A stretch of DNA of 50,257 bases from Enterobacteriaceae bacterium UBA2655. GTDB lineage: Bacteria; Pseudomonadota; Gammaproteobacteria; Enterobacterales; Enterobacteriaceae. The translations under genes and the position numbers were made by a program. A model generated the notes under the pieces. It saw only the letters and a program-made list of their open reading frames with translations. It was not told the origin of the DNA and ran no database searches. The stretch is taken from positions 47,837 to 98,093 of the forward strand of contig DENB01000062.1 of the NCBI GenBank assembly GCA_002359495.1. The letters are read 5' to 3'. This document shows positions 19,897-28,479 of the stretch, piece after piece; positions within the stretch are counted from its first letter, which is position 1, and each line of letters starts with the position of its first letter.

Positions 19897-20613
19897 ATGA
19901 GTGAAATGATACCGCTCGCAAGCGCCGCCGGGATAACCGTCGGCCTTGCCGTTTGTGCGCTGATCGCCGGCCTTGTGCTGGCGATGATGTTTGCCGGCTG
20001 GGAGTCGCTGCGCTGGAAACCCCTGGCGTGGATCGGCACCGGGCTGGTGACGATTATTCGCGGCCTGCCGGAGATTCTGGTGGTGCTGTTTATCTATTTC
20101 GGCGCGTCGCAGCTGTTGCTGATCCTGTCAGACGGCTTCAGCATCAATTTCGGCCTGTTTCGCCTGCCGGTTCAGATCGCTATCGAAAGCTTCGACGTCA
20201 GCCCTTTCCTCTGCGGCGTGATCGCGCTGGCGATGCTCTACTCCGCCTACGCTTCGCAGACTTTGCGCGGCGCGCTGCAAGCGGTGCCGACAGGTCAGTG
20301 GGAGTCGGGACAGGCGCTGGGGATGAAAAAATCGGCGATCTTTCTGCGCCTGATCATGCCGCAAATGTGGCGTCACGCCTTGCCGGGCCTCGGCAATCAG
20401 TGGCTGGTGCTGCTGAAGGATACCGCGCTGGTCTCGCTGATCAGCGTTAACGACATTATGTTGCAAACCAAAGGCATCGCCGCGCGCACCCAGGAGCCTT
20501 TTACCTGGTATCTGACGGCGGCGGCGATCTACCTGGTGATTACCCTGTTGAGTCAGGCGATATTAAAGCGCATTGAGCTGCGCGCCACACGCTTCGAACG
20601 GGGGCAAGGCTGA
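19897..20613 (+). CDS. artQ: Arginine ABC transporter permease ArtQ
   Basis: ArtQ is one of the two inner-membrane permeases forming the arginine channel with ArtM. The 238-residue product equals E. coli ArtQ. Five or so hydrophobic helices are present, and the cytoplasmic EAA loop is [22 protein letters not shown]. It starts 6 bp after artI and its stop overlaps the artM start by one base (TGATG). Confidence 0.96.
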   Translation: MSEMIPLASAAGITVGLAVCALIAGLVLAMMFAGWESLRWKPLAWIGTGLVTIIRGLPEILVVLFIYFGASQLLLILSDGFSINFGLFRLPVQIAIESFDVSPFLCGVIALAMLYSAYASQTLRGALQAVPTGQWESGQALGMKKSAIFLRLIMPQMWRHALPGLGNQWLVLLKDTALVSLISVNDIMLQTKGIAARTQEPFTWYLTAAAIYLVITLLSQAILKRIELRATRFERGQG

Positions 20614-21281
20614 TGCTTGGCTACTTACCTGAATTGCTGAAAGGTCTGCATACCAGCCTGACGCTCACCGTCGCTTCGCTGATCGCCGCGCTGGTTTTCT
20701 CTCTGCTGTTTACCGTGGTGCTGGCGCTGAAGCTGCCGGTGCTCAATGCGCTGGTCAAAGGCTATATCACGCTCTTTACCGGTACGCCGCTGCTGGTGCA
20801 GATTTTCCTGATCTACTACGGACCGGGACAGTTCCCCGCTATCCAGCAGATCCCCTGGCTCTGGCACCTGCTGTCGCAACCCTGGCTCTGCGCCATGCTG
20901 GCTTTGTCGCTTAACAGCGCAGCTTACACCACCCAGCTGTTTTACGGAGCGGTGCGCGCCATTCCCGACGGCCAGTGGCAATCCTGCGCGGCGCTGGGCA
21001 TGAACCGCCAGGCGACCCTGCGCATTTTGCTGCCCTATGCGTTTAAGCGCGCCCTCTCCTCCTACTCCAACGAGGTGGTGCTGGTCTTTAAAAGCACCTC
21101 GCTGGCCTACACCATTACGCTGATGGACGTGATGGGGCACGGTCAGCTGCTTTACGGCCGCAGCTACGATGTCACGGTATTCGCCGCCGCCGGGCTGATT
21201 TATCTCTGCATCAACGGCCTGCTGACCTTGCTGATGCGCCTGGTAGAACGACGCGCGCTGGCGTTTGAACGCAGAAATTAA
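20613..21281 (+). CDS. artM: Arginine ABC transporter permease ArtM
   Basis: ArtM is the second arginine permease subunit. The 222-residue product equals E. coli ArtM. It carries the HisM-type signature (ITLFTGTPLLVQIFLIYYG) and the EAA loop WQSCAALGMNRQATLRILLPYAFKRA in two parts. It is translationally coupled to artQ and followed by a strong terminator separating artPIQM from artJ. Confidence 0.96.
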   Translation: MLGYLPELLKGLHTSLTLTVASLIAALVFSLLFTVVLALKLPVLNALVKGYITLFTGTPLLVQIFLIYYGPGQFPAIQQIPWLWHLLSQPWLCAMLALSLNSAAYTTQLFYGAVRAIPDGQWQSCAALGMNRQATLRILLPYAFKRALSSYSNEVVLVFKSTSLAYTITLMDVMGHGQLLYGRSYDVTVFAAAGLIYLCINGLLTLLMRLVERRALAFERRN

Positions 21282-21286
21282 TATCC

Positions 21287-21310
21287 AGGCGGGAATTCCC
21301 GCCTTTTTTA
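21287..21310 (+). terminator. Terminator of artPIQM
   Basis: The palindrome AGGCGGGAATTCCCGCCT folds into a long GC-rich stem followed by six T, 6 nt past the artM stop. Confidence 0.9.
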
Positions 21311-21328
21311 ATTATTTATTTATCCATA

Positions 21329-21346
21329 TTGCATAATAATGCATTT
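21329..21346 (+). promoter_or_regulatory. ArgR operator (ARG box) upstream of artJ
   Basis: TTGCATAATAATGCATTT contains the near-perfect palindrome TGCAT-N4-ATGCA that fits the ARG-box pattern. It is 61 bp upstream of the artJ start. A weaker AT-rich half-site lies about 21 bp further up, the usual spacing of paired ARG boxes. E. coli artJ is ArgR-repressed. Confidence 0.65.
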
Positions 21347-21406
21347 AATGGCATCTTGTTGCGCGTCTTACCGATGTCATGACGACGTATAACAGGAGCT
21401 TTACCC

Positions 21407-22138
21407 ATGAAAAAATGGATTGTTGCCGCCGTTGTGGCAACCCTGACGATGAGCGCCCAGGCGGCGGAAAAAATCCGTTTCGCCTCTTCCGCCACCTATC
21501 CCCCTTTTGAATCGCTGGATCGCGAAAATCAAATCGTCGGTTTCGATATTGACCTGGCGAAAGCGTTGTGCCAGCAGATGAAAGCGGAGTGCAGTTTCAC
21601 CAACAATGCCTTTGACAGCCTGATCCCATCGCTGAAATTCCGCCGCTACGACGCCGTGATTTCCGGCATGGACATTACCGCAGAGCGCAGCAAGCAGGTC
21701 GATTTTACGCAGCCCTATTACGCTAACTCGGCGATCGCGATCGCCCGCAAAGGGAAATATAGCGACCTGGCGCAGCTGAAAGGCAAGCGTATCGGCATGG
21801 AAAACGGCACCACGCATCAGAAATATCTGCTGGAGAAACACCCGGAAGTGACGGCGGTAGCCTACGACAGCTATCAGAACGCGATTCTCGATCTGAAAAA
21901 TGGTCGGCTGGATGGCGTATTCGGCGACAGCGCGGTCGTGACGCAGTGGCTGAAAAGCAACAGCGATCTCGCCGCCGTAGGCGATCGTGTGACCGATGCG
22001 GCTTATTTCGGCACCGGCCTCGGCATTGCGGTACGTCAGGGCAACGACGCGTTGCGTAATCAACTGAACACCGCGCTGGCGGCCATCAAGGCTGACGGCA
22101 CCTGGCAGCAGCTCAATCAGAAATGGTTTCCTGAATAA
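21407..22138 (+). CDS. artJ: Arginine-specific periplasmic binding protein ArtJ
   Basis: ArtJ binds arginine with high specificity and delivers it to ArtPQM. The 243-residue product equals E. coli ArtJ. The signal peptide (MKKWIVAAVVATLTMSAQA) is cleaved before AEKIRFASSATYPPFE. SBP family 3 motifs GFDIDLAKALC, YDAVISGMDITAERS and GTGLGIAVRQG are present. AGGAG precedes the ATG. It has its own ArgR-controlled promoter region and is convergent with rlmC. Confidence 0.97.
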   Translation: MKKWIVAAVVATLTMSAQAAEKIRFASSATYPPFESLDRENQIVGFDIDLAKALCQQMKAECSFTNNAFDSLIPSLKFRRYDAVISGMDITAERSKQVDFTQPYYANSAIAIARKGKYSDLAQLKGKRIGMENGTTHQKYLLEKHPEVTAVAYDSYQNAILDLKNGRLDGVFGDSAVVTQWLKSNSDLAAVGDRVTDAAYFGTGLGIAVRQGNDALRNQLNTALAAIKADGTWQQLNQKWFPE

Positions 22139-22145
22139 GCACAAT

Positions 22146-22213
22146 GGGCCGGAAAGCCCCCGCGTTTGACCGGTTCTGCACTGTCCTCAGTTCAAACGTC
22201 GGTTTTCCGGCCC
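22146..22213. terminator. Long imperfect inverted repeat between artJ and rlmC
   Basis: The outer arms GGGCCGGAAA (22146-22155) and TTTCCGGCCC (22204-22213) are exact reverse complements. Inner arms CGTTTGA (22163-22169) and TCAAACG (22192-22198) extend the fold. It begins 8 nt past artJ and covers the last nine codons of rlmC. T tracts are absent, so it may be a Rho-assisted or processing hairpin. Confidence 0.5.
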
Positions 22214-23343
22214 ACCCTTCTCACGTCGCGTCAGCAGCGCCAGCGCTTCAAAGTGAGCGGTATGCGGGAACATATCGAACAGCTGGACCCGCGTCACCGC
22301 ATAATCCGGCAGCCTGGCGATATCCTCCGCCATGGTCTGCGCGTTGCAGCTGGAGTAGAGAATATACGCCGGCGCCATGCGGCTCAGATAATCGCACAGC
22401 GCTGCGCCGATGCCGCGCCGCGGCGGGTTCACCAGCACCAGCTGCGGAATATCGTTGCGCGAGGTGGCGAATTGCGTGGAATCCAGCGCGGCAAAATGCA
22501 CGTCATTTAAGCCCAGCATCTCCGCCGAACGGCTGGCGCAGGCGATCGCCTCCGCGCTGATCTCAATGCCGGTGAGTTTCATCTCCGGCGTGGCGCAATG
22601 CAGGCCGAACCCGCCGACGCCGAAAACAGATCCCACATGCTGCTGACCGGCAGCACCCGCACCCAGTCGCGCGCGGCGGCATAGAGCGCGGAAGCGATCT
22701 GCGGATTGGTCTGGAAAAAGCTTTGCGGCCGGATCCAGAGCGGCACCGCATTGAAACGCTCCGCCAGCGCCTGCTCTGTCGTCAGGATAATCTCCTGATC
22801 GCCCTCCAAAATCGCCATATGCACCGGCTGAATATTGACCGAGATAACCCTGAGCTGCGGCAGCTGTTGCTGCAGCCAGGGCAGCGCAGCGCGCAGCTGC
22901 GCCAGTTTCTGCGTGGAGCGCAGCACGAAACGCAGCATCATGCCGCCCCGGGTGCTTTCGGTCAGCAACAGAAATTTCAGCTCGCCGCGCTTGCGCTCGA
23001 TGTTATAGGGCGTCAGACCCGCGCGGGCGATAAAGGGCTTCAACAGGGCAAATACCGGCGCGAAAGAATCCGGGCAAAGCGGACAATCTGAAAGGTCGAC
23101 CGCGCTGCCGTCGCGCTGCGCCATGCCGAATACCGGCCGCTCCACGCTGCCGCTGACCACCATTTTGGCCTTGTTGCGAAACGCCTGTTGCGCCGAGGCG
23201 ACCGGCGGCAGCCATTCGCCGACGGGCTGTCCGGTCAGAAGCTGAACCAGCTGCGACTGTTTTTCGTCAAGCTGTTGCGAATAGGGTGTTTCCAGCCACT
23301 GACAGGAGCGGCAGCGGTTAGCGTCATAAAGCGCGCAGTGCAT
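22187..23343 (-). pseudogene. rlmC: 23S rRNA m5U747 methyltransferase RlmC, frameshifted
   Basis: RlmC uses SAM and a 4Fe-4S cluster to make m5U747 in 23S rRNA. The N-terminal frame (23343 to about 22624) has cluster cysteines C3, C11 and C14 ([14 protein letters not shown]) and a fourth in DCPLC, followed by the TRAM-like and RNA-binding parts. At MWDLF the frame passes into nonsense. The expected [15 protein letters not shown] continues in another frame to the catalytic SSCNAQT and NPPRRG motifs near the C-terminus. Restoring one G (between 22622 and 22623) makes a complete enzyme of the expected size. The lesion is in SAM motif I, so the gene is either a recent pseudogene or an assembly error. 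Everything else in it is conserved. Confidence 0.9.
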
Positions 23344-23391
23344 GGTAGAGCCTGTATTAACGATGGAAGGATCAAGCGGGGGGCGATTGTA

Positions 23392-23859
23392 TCATCGCCT
23401 CTGAAAAAAAGCGCGGCTGCTGGCGGGAACAAACAGCAACAGCAAAACCAGCGCGTCCGGCAGCTTCTGCAGCAGGGTGTGATGTATTACCTGCGTGCTG
23501 TTTTCGCCGCCGATGCTGAAAATTTCCGGGTAGATCCAGCCCATCGAAGCCATCAGCATGTAGCCGAGCACCAGCGCTTGCGTCGCCACATAGCCCCAGC
23601 GTCCGCGGTTGGCGCCGCGCATCAGAATGATGGCGCAGCGCAATTCGATAAAAAAGATCATCTGACTGGCGATGAAAATCAGCGTGGAGTCCCATGCCTG
23701 GGCGCTACGGTGGACAAAATTGACGATTTCCGCGTAGCCCAGCTCATTGGCGAGCATCAGTACGCTCAGGCAGCGCGTCGCAATAATCGCCACGCCGGCG
23801 ACCATAACCGGAACCGGCGTTGTTGACAGCGAGGCGGTATGTTTGAGGGTTTCCGACAT
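23392..23859 (-). CDS. ybjO: YbjO family inner-membrane protein (DUF2593)
   Basis: This is a conserved membrane protein of unknown function, located as in E. coli between potI and rlmC. I chose the start MSETLKHTASL (155 residues; E. coli about 162); an ATG 15 codons upstream is less likely. Three to four hydrophobic segments are visible: about residues 14-35, 55-80, 85-110 and 125-145. It is 65 bp downstream of potI on the same strand and could be the last gene of the pot transcript. No function is assigned. Confidence 0.85.
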   Translation of the reverse strand: MSETLKHTASLSTTPVPVMVAGVAIIATRCLSVLMLANELGYAEIVNFVHRSAQAWDSTLIFIASQMIFFIELRCAIILMRGANRGRWGYVATQALVLGYMLMASMGWIYPEIFSIGGENSTQVIHHTLLQKLPDALVLLLLFVPASSRAFFQRR

Positions 23860-23924
23860 CGATCTGACTCCGTAACCTGGGCTGGCGAAACCAGCCCATA
23901 CCAATATGGCAAAAGTTATGGAAT

Positions 23925-24770
23925 TCAGCCACGTTTTGCTTTCTGAATATCGCGCAAACGCTGTTTTTCTTCGTGCGCCATAAAGCGCCAGGCGATCAAG
24001 CCCACCAGGCCCACCACAAACAGAATCAGCGAGGCGAGCGCGTTGATCTCCGGATTAACGCCGCGGCGCACGGTGGCGAAAATCGCCATCGGCAAAGTGG
24101 TCGCCCCCGGTCCGGTCACGAAGCTGGCGATCACCAGGTCGTCCAGCGACAGGGTGAAGGCCAGCAGCCAGCCGGTCACCAGCGCCGGCGTGATCATCGG
24201 CACGGTGATGACGAAGAAGACCTTGAGCGGCGTCGCGCCGAGATCCATCGCCGCCTCTTCTATCGAGCGATCAAGTTCGCGCAGGCGCGAATTGATCACC
24301 ACCGCCACATAAGCGGTACAGAAGGTCACATGCGCCAGCCAGATGGTCAGCATGCCGCGATCGCCCGGCCAGCCGAGCGTGTTCGCCATCGCCACAAACA
24401 GCAGCAGCAGCGACAGACCGGTGATCACGTCAGGCATCACCAGCGGCGCGGTGAGCATAAAGGCGAAGCCGTTATGGCCGCGAAAACGCCCGAAACGCAC
24501 GATAGCCACTGCAGCGATGGTGCCCAGCACCACCGCCATGCAGGCGGTAAGCGCAGCGATACTCAGGCTGAGCAGCACCGCATCGATCATGGCGTTATCC
24601 TGAAACAGCACCCGATACCAGTGGAACGAGAAACTTTCCCACACCGTGACCAGCTGAGAGCTGTTGAAGGAGTAGATCACCAGCAGCAGCATCGGCGCAT
24701 AGAGAAACAGAAAGCAAAGCGCCAGAATCGCGGTGCGCCAGGGCGAACGGATCGCCGGCAGATTGTTCAT
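23925..24770 (-). CDS. potI: Putrescine ABC transporter permease PotI
   Basis: PotI forms the putrescine channel with PotH in the PotFGHI importer. The 281-residue product equals E. coli PotI. Six hydrophobic helices are visible, and the EAA loop is EEAAMDLGATPLKVFFVITVP in the cytoplasmic segment near residue 185. Its ATG overlaps the end of potH by four bases, so translation is coupled. Confidence 0.96.
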   Translation of the reverse strand: MNNLPAIRSPWRTAILALCFLFLYAPMLLLVIYSFNSSQLVTVWESFSFHWYRVLFQDNAMIDAVLLSLSIAALTACMAVVLGTIAAVAIVRFGRFRGHNGFAFMLTAPLVMPDVITGLSLLLLFVAMANTLGWPGDRGMLTIWLAHVTFCTAYVAVVINSRLRELDRSIEEAAMDLGATPLKVFFVITVPMITPALVTGWLLAFTLSLDDLVIASFVTGPGATTLPMAIFATVRRGVNPEINALASLILFVVGLVGLIAWRFMAHEEKQRLRDIQKAKRG

Positions 24771-25732
24771 CCTTTCTCTCCCGTCTCTTTATTATTTTGC
24801 TTATGGAACCAGATGATCGGCAGGATCAGGATCAGCAAAATAATCACCGCCAGCGCCGAGGCGACCGGCCAGTCGCGGTTATTGAAAAACTCCTGCCACA
24901 AAATGCGGCCGATCATAATGCTGTCCGGGCCGCCCAGCAGTTCCGGGATAACGTACTCCCCTACCGCCGGAATGAACACCAGCATCGAACCGGCGATAAT
25001 GCCGCCTTTGGTCAGCGGCACGATGACGCTGAAAAAGGTTTTCAGCGGGCGCGCGCCCAGATCCAAAGAGGCTTCGACCAGCGAGTAGTCGATGCGCGTC
25101 AGTGCGGTGTAGATCGGCAGCACCATAAAGGGCAGATAGCAGTAAACGATGCCGATATAGACCGCCGTATTGGTATACAGAATTACCAGCGGGTGATCGA
25201 TCACGCCGAGCCACATCAGAAAGCGGTTCAGAATGCCGTTATTGTTCAGCAGCCCCATCCAGGCGTAAACGCGCACCAGAAACGAGGTCCACGACGGCAG
25301 GATCACCAGCAGCATCAGCACGTTGCGCATCGACGGCTTGCTGTGCGCCACCGCCCAGGCGAGCGGATAGCCGATCAGCAGGCAGATAATGGTGGAGATC
25401 GCCGCCACCTTCAGCGACTGCAGATAGGCGTCCACATAGAGCGGATCGTCCGTGAGCTGCAGGTAGTTGGCGAAGTTCACTACCAGGTTCAGCTGATCGT
25501 CCGCCCAGCTGACCAGATCGGTATAGGGCGGGATCGCGCGGGCGATGTCGGCGAAGCTGATCTTCAATACGATCAAAAACGGCAGCAGAAAAAACAGCAC
25601 CAGCCACAGGTAAGGGATGGCGATCGCCAGCTTGCGGCCATGCTGCATTTTTACGCGCGTCGCCCAGCGTTGCAGCGGCGTTCCCGCTTGGGTCGCCGGC
25701 GGTTTGCCGCTGCGTTCAGAAATTTGGCTCAT
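24767..25732 (-). CDS. potH: Putrescine ABC transporter permease PotH
   Basis: PotH is the second putrescine permease subunit. The 321-residue product is close to E. coli (317). A variable cytoplasmic N-terminus of about 40 residues precedes six hydrophobic segments. The EAA loop is EASLDLGARPLKTFFSVIVP. It begins 9 bp after potG and overlaps potI by four bases. Confidence 0.96.
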   Translation of the reverse strand: MSQISERSGKPPATQAGTPLQRWATRVKMQHGRKLAIAIPYLWLVLFFLLPFLIVLKISFADIARAIPPYTDLVSWADDQLNLVVNFANYLQLTDDPLYVDAYLQSLKVAAISTIICLLIGYPLAWAVAHSKPSMRNVLMLLVILPSWTSFLVRVYAWMGLLNNNGILNRFLMWLGVIDHPLVILYTNTAVYIGIVYCYLPFMVLPIYTALTRIDYSLVEASLDLGARPLKTFFSVIVPLTKGGIIAGSMLVFIPAVGEYVIPELLGGPDSIMIGRILWQEFFNNRDWPVASALAVIILLILILPIIWFHKQNNKETGEKG

Positions 25733-25741
25733 TGCGCCTCC

Positions 25742-26881
25742 TTAAACCGTCAGGACCACACAGCTATCGGCATCCCAGCAGAGACGAACTTCATCGCCCC
25801 AGGTTGGCGCACTTTTCCGATAACGGTAAGCATTTTGCAGCTGAGCGCTGATCATTTGGCCGCTGTGCAGGCGGACGTGATAAATCGAGAGATCGCCCAG
25901 GTAAGCGATATGCACCACTTCGCCCAAGGCGAAGTTGCACCCGTCCGCCGGAACCTCTTCGCACAACATCACTTTTTCCGGGCGCAGAGCGACATGCACC
26001 GGCACGTTTTCCGCCATCAGGATGTCGGACTGCACCTTGAGCGGATGCACCAGCCCCGGGCTGTCGATCACCAGGCCATCTTCCCGACGTTCGCGCAGCA
26101 GCCCTTCGAAGACGTTCACCGAGCCGATAAATTCGGCGCTGTAACGGCTGGTCGGATGCTCGTAGATCTCTTCCGGCTCGCCGATCTGGACGAACTTGCC
26201 GCGATTCATAATGGCGATGCGGCCCGCCATGGTCATCGCCTCTTCCTGATCGTGCGTCACCATCACGCAGGTGGCGCCGACGCGCTCCAGAATATCCACC
26301 ACTTCCAGCTGCATGCGGTCGCGCAGTTTTTTATCCAGCGCGCCCATGGGTTCGTCCAGCAGCAACAGCTTAGGCCGCTTCGCCAGGCTGCGCGCCAGCG
26401 CCACGCGCTGACGCTGGCCGCCGGACAGCTGATGCGGCTTGCGCTTTGCATACTCCTGCATATGCACCAGCGTCAGCATCTCCTGCACGCGATGGCTAAT
26501 CTCATTCTTCGACAGTTTGTCCTGCTTCAGGCCGAAGGCGATGTTCTGCTCTACCGTCATATGCGGAAAAAGCGCATAGCTCTGGAACATCATATTAATG
26601 GGACGCTGATAAGGCGGCACGTGGGAAAGATCCTGCCCGTCCAGCACTATCTGTCCGCTGGTCGGCGCTTCAAAACCGGCCAGCATACGCAACAGGGTCG
26701 ATTTGCCGCAGCCGGATGCGCCCAGCAGAGCGAAAATCTCTCCCTTATAAATGGTCAGGCTGACGTCGTCCACGGCGTGCTGGCCGTCAAAGGATTTCGT
26801 CAGGTTGCGGATCTCCAGCAGCGGCGTTAACGCCTTTGCGGTTTTATTTTGAGGACGGGGAATCGCGTCGTTCACTAACAT
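25742..26881 (-). CDS. potG: Putrescine ABC transporter ATP-binding protein PotG
   Basis: PotG hydrolyses ATP for putrescine import. The 379-residue product (E. coli 377) has Walker A GASGCGKS, signature LSGGQRQR, Walker B LLLLDEPMGALD, and a C-terminal TOBE domain near LRPEKVMLCEE. Two starts are possible: ATG at 26881, tight behind GGAGATAA, and GTG two codons on, which matches the E. coli N-terminus (MNDAIPRPQ). It is separated from potF by 117 bp holding a hairpin. Confidence 0.96.
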   Translation of the reverse strand: MLVNDAIPRPQNKTAKALTPLLEIRNLTKSFDGQHAVDDVSLTIYKGEIFALLGASGCGKSTLLRMLAGFEAPTSGQIVLDGQDLSHVPPYQRPINMMFQSYALFPHMTVEQNIAFGLKQDKLSKNEISHRVQEMLTLVHMQEYAKRKPHQLSGGQRQRVALARSLAKRPKLLLLDEPMGALDKKLRDRMQLEVVDILERVGATCVMVTHDQEEAMTMAGRIAIMNRGKFVQIGEPEEIYEHPTSRYSAEFIGSVNVFEGLLRERREDGLVIDSPGLVHPLKVQSDILMAENVPVHVALRPEKVMLCEEVPADGCNFALGEVVHIAYLGDLSIYHVRLHSGQMISAQLQNAYRYRKSAPTWGDEVRLCWDADSCVVLTV

Positions 26882-26937
26882 TTATCTCCGGCGCTAAGCG
26901 GAATAGCACAGCAAAGCCAGCCGCTTAAAAATGGCAC

Positions 26938-26964
26938 AACAGAGGCCATGACCGCGCCTCTGTT
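26938..26964 (-). terminator. Partial terminator between potF and potG
   Basis: AACAGAGGC and GCCTCTGTT form a 9-bp stem with a 9-nt loop on the minus strand, followed after GTGCCA by TTTTT. It sits 35 bp past potF. Such a hairpin would lower permease and ATPase expression relative to the binding protein. Confidence 0.65.
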
Positions 26965-26998
26965 GCCGTTTTGTTTAAGCGAATTCGTTCAGAACGAA

Positions 26999-28108
26999 TT
27001 ACTTACCACTTTTTACTTTAGTCCATGCGCGGGTACGCACACGATCCAGTTTCGGATCCTGCACTTTCAGCACAAAGAGTTTGGACATGGTTTCGGCATT
27101 CGGGAAGATGCCCGGGTTGTTGCGCACGTCCGCGTTAACCAATGGCAGCGACGCTTTGTTGCCGCTGGCGTAGAATACCTGGTTAGAAATATCCGCCATG
27201 ACTTTCGGATCCATGATGTAGTTCAGCCACTGGTAGGCTTCATCGGTATTCTTCGCGTCTTTCGGGATCGCCATCATGTCAAAGAACGCCAGCGCCCCCT
27301 CTTTCGGGATGCTGTAAGCGATATGCACGCCGTTTTTCGCTTCGTCGGCGCGCTTTTTCGCCTGCAACACATCGCCAGCCCAGCCGATCGCGACGCAGGT
27401 GTTGCCGTTTGCCAGGTCGTTGATGTACTGCGACGAGTGGAAATAACGGATATTCGGACGCAGCTTCAGCAGCAGATCGGTTGCCGCGCCGGAATAATCC
27501 TTCGCGTCCGAACTGTTAGGATCTTTGCCCAAATAGTTCAGCACGGTGGCGAAAATCTCTTCCGGCGCATCGAGGAAAGAGACGCCGCAGCTTTTCAGTT
27601 TTTCCAGGTTTTCCGGCTTCAGCACCAGATCCCAGCTGTTGACCGGCGCGTCCTGGCCCAGCGCCGCTTTTACTTTATCGACGTTATAGCCGATGCCGGT
27701 CGTGGCCCAGAGGTAAGGAATCGCATATTTGTTGTCGGGATCGTGCTGCGCCACTTTCGCCAGCAGAGCCGGATCGAGATTTTTATAGTTCGGCAGCTTG
27801 TTCTTATCGAGCGGCTGGAAAACGCCGGACTGCAGCTGACGCGCCAGGAAGCTGGAGGACGGAACCACCACGTCATAACCGGTGCTGCCGGCCATCAGCT
27901 TGCCTTCCAGCACTTCGTTGGAATCGAATACGTCGTAGACCACCTTAATGCCGGTCTGCTTTTCAAAATTGGGCACGGTGTCCGGCGAAATATAGTCGGA
28001 CCAGTTATAAACGTGCACCGTCTTTTCTTCTGCCATAGCGCCAGCGGAAACCGCCATCAGCACGCCAGCAACCACACCTGACAACCATTTTTTACGTTGG
28101 TTGAACAT
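26999..28108 (-). CDS. potF: Putrescine periplasmic binding protein PotF
   Basis: PotF captures putrescine for PotGHI. The 369-residue product (E. coli 370) has a Sec signal (MFNQRKKWLSGVVAGVLMAV, cleaved after GAMA) and the PotD/PotF fold beginning EKTVHVYNWSDYI. Binding-site residues known from E. coli PotF are recognisable: W and S in YNWSDY, S in PSSSF, and D in the IGWAGD loop. AGGAGGAAG precedes the ATG. It is the first gene of potFGHI. Confidence 0.97.
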   Translation of the reverse strand: MFNQRKKWLSGVVAGVLMAVSAGAMAEEKTVHVYNWSDYISPDTVPNFEKQTGIKVVYDVFDSNEVLEGKLMAGSTGYDVVVPSSSFLARQLQSGVFQPLDKNKLPNYKNLDPALLAKVAQHDPDNKYAIPYLWATTGIGYNVDKVKAALGQDAPVNSWDLVLKPENLEKLKSCGVSFLDAPEEIFATVLNYLGKDPNSSDAKDYSGAATDLLLKLRPNIRYFHSSQYINDLANGNTCVAIGWAGDVLQAKKRADEAKNGVHIAYSIPKEGALAFFDMMAIPKDAKNTDEAYQWLNYIMDPKVMADISNQVFYASGNKASLPLVNADVRNNPGIFPNAETMSKLFVLKVQDPKLDRVRTRAWTKVKSGK

Positions 28109-28479
28109 CTTCCTTCCTCCTGAGCGGGGTCATTACAACTCGGCAGAAAAAGCGATTCGGACGTTGCGCTTTTCTGTAAATGTACAGGCATAGAATGAAT
28201 TAATATTCATAGCGAGTTTAATAGAAAAAACCTATGCCTGCGCTGACGTTGCACCTGTTATGCAGCCCCGCAAGAATAGCCCCCCTGATCCTCCAGCACC
28301 AGATCCCAGCGTAAAAAACGCCTTTTCGCGATATTTTATGCATGTTTCTGCTATGGGGTTCGGCTTGCACGGCATAAAGCACGACAAATATCTGGCATTA
28401 GAGGGCAAAATGCAGAATAAAAAGTGGTGGGGATAAAATAAAAACCGCCGCAAAAAGCGGCAGTTAGAGAGGTATGAAA
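28109..28479 (-). promoter_or_regulatory. potF upstream region and ybjN 3' end (371 bp)
   Basis: There is no supported gene here; a 73-codon minus-strand frame lacks a ribosome site and family features. The ybjN terminator occupies 28437-28463. The potF promoter should lie in the AT-rich segment 28150-28230, but I could not choose a unique -10/-35 pair and saw no clear sigma54 GG-N10-GC motif. Confidence 0.45.
28437..28463 (-). terminator. Terminator of the ybjC-nfsA-rimK-ybjN group
   Basis: On the minus strand GCCGC and GCGGC pair around a TTTTT loop and are followed by a T-rich tract, 19 nt past the ybjN stop. Confidence 0.8.

Noticed and set aside
24797..26830. 677-codon plus-strand frame opposite potH and potG
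   Set aside because: Low-complexity Gln/Arg/His-rich product with no family features; both antisense genes are clearly real.
28140..28230. Sigma54 promoter for potF
   Set aside because: A GGCAT motif is present, but no GC dinucleotide follows at the required 10-bp spacing.
28232..28453. 73-codon minus-strand frame upstream of potF
   Set aside because: No ribosome site, atypical composition, sits in a regulatory gap.
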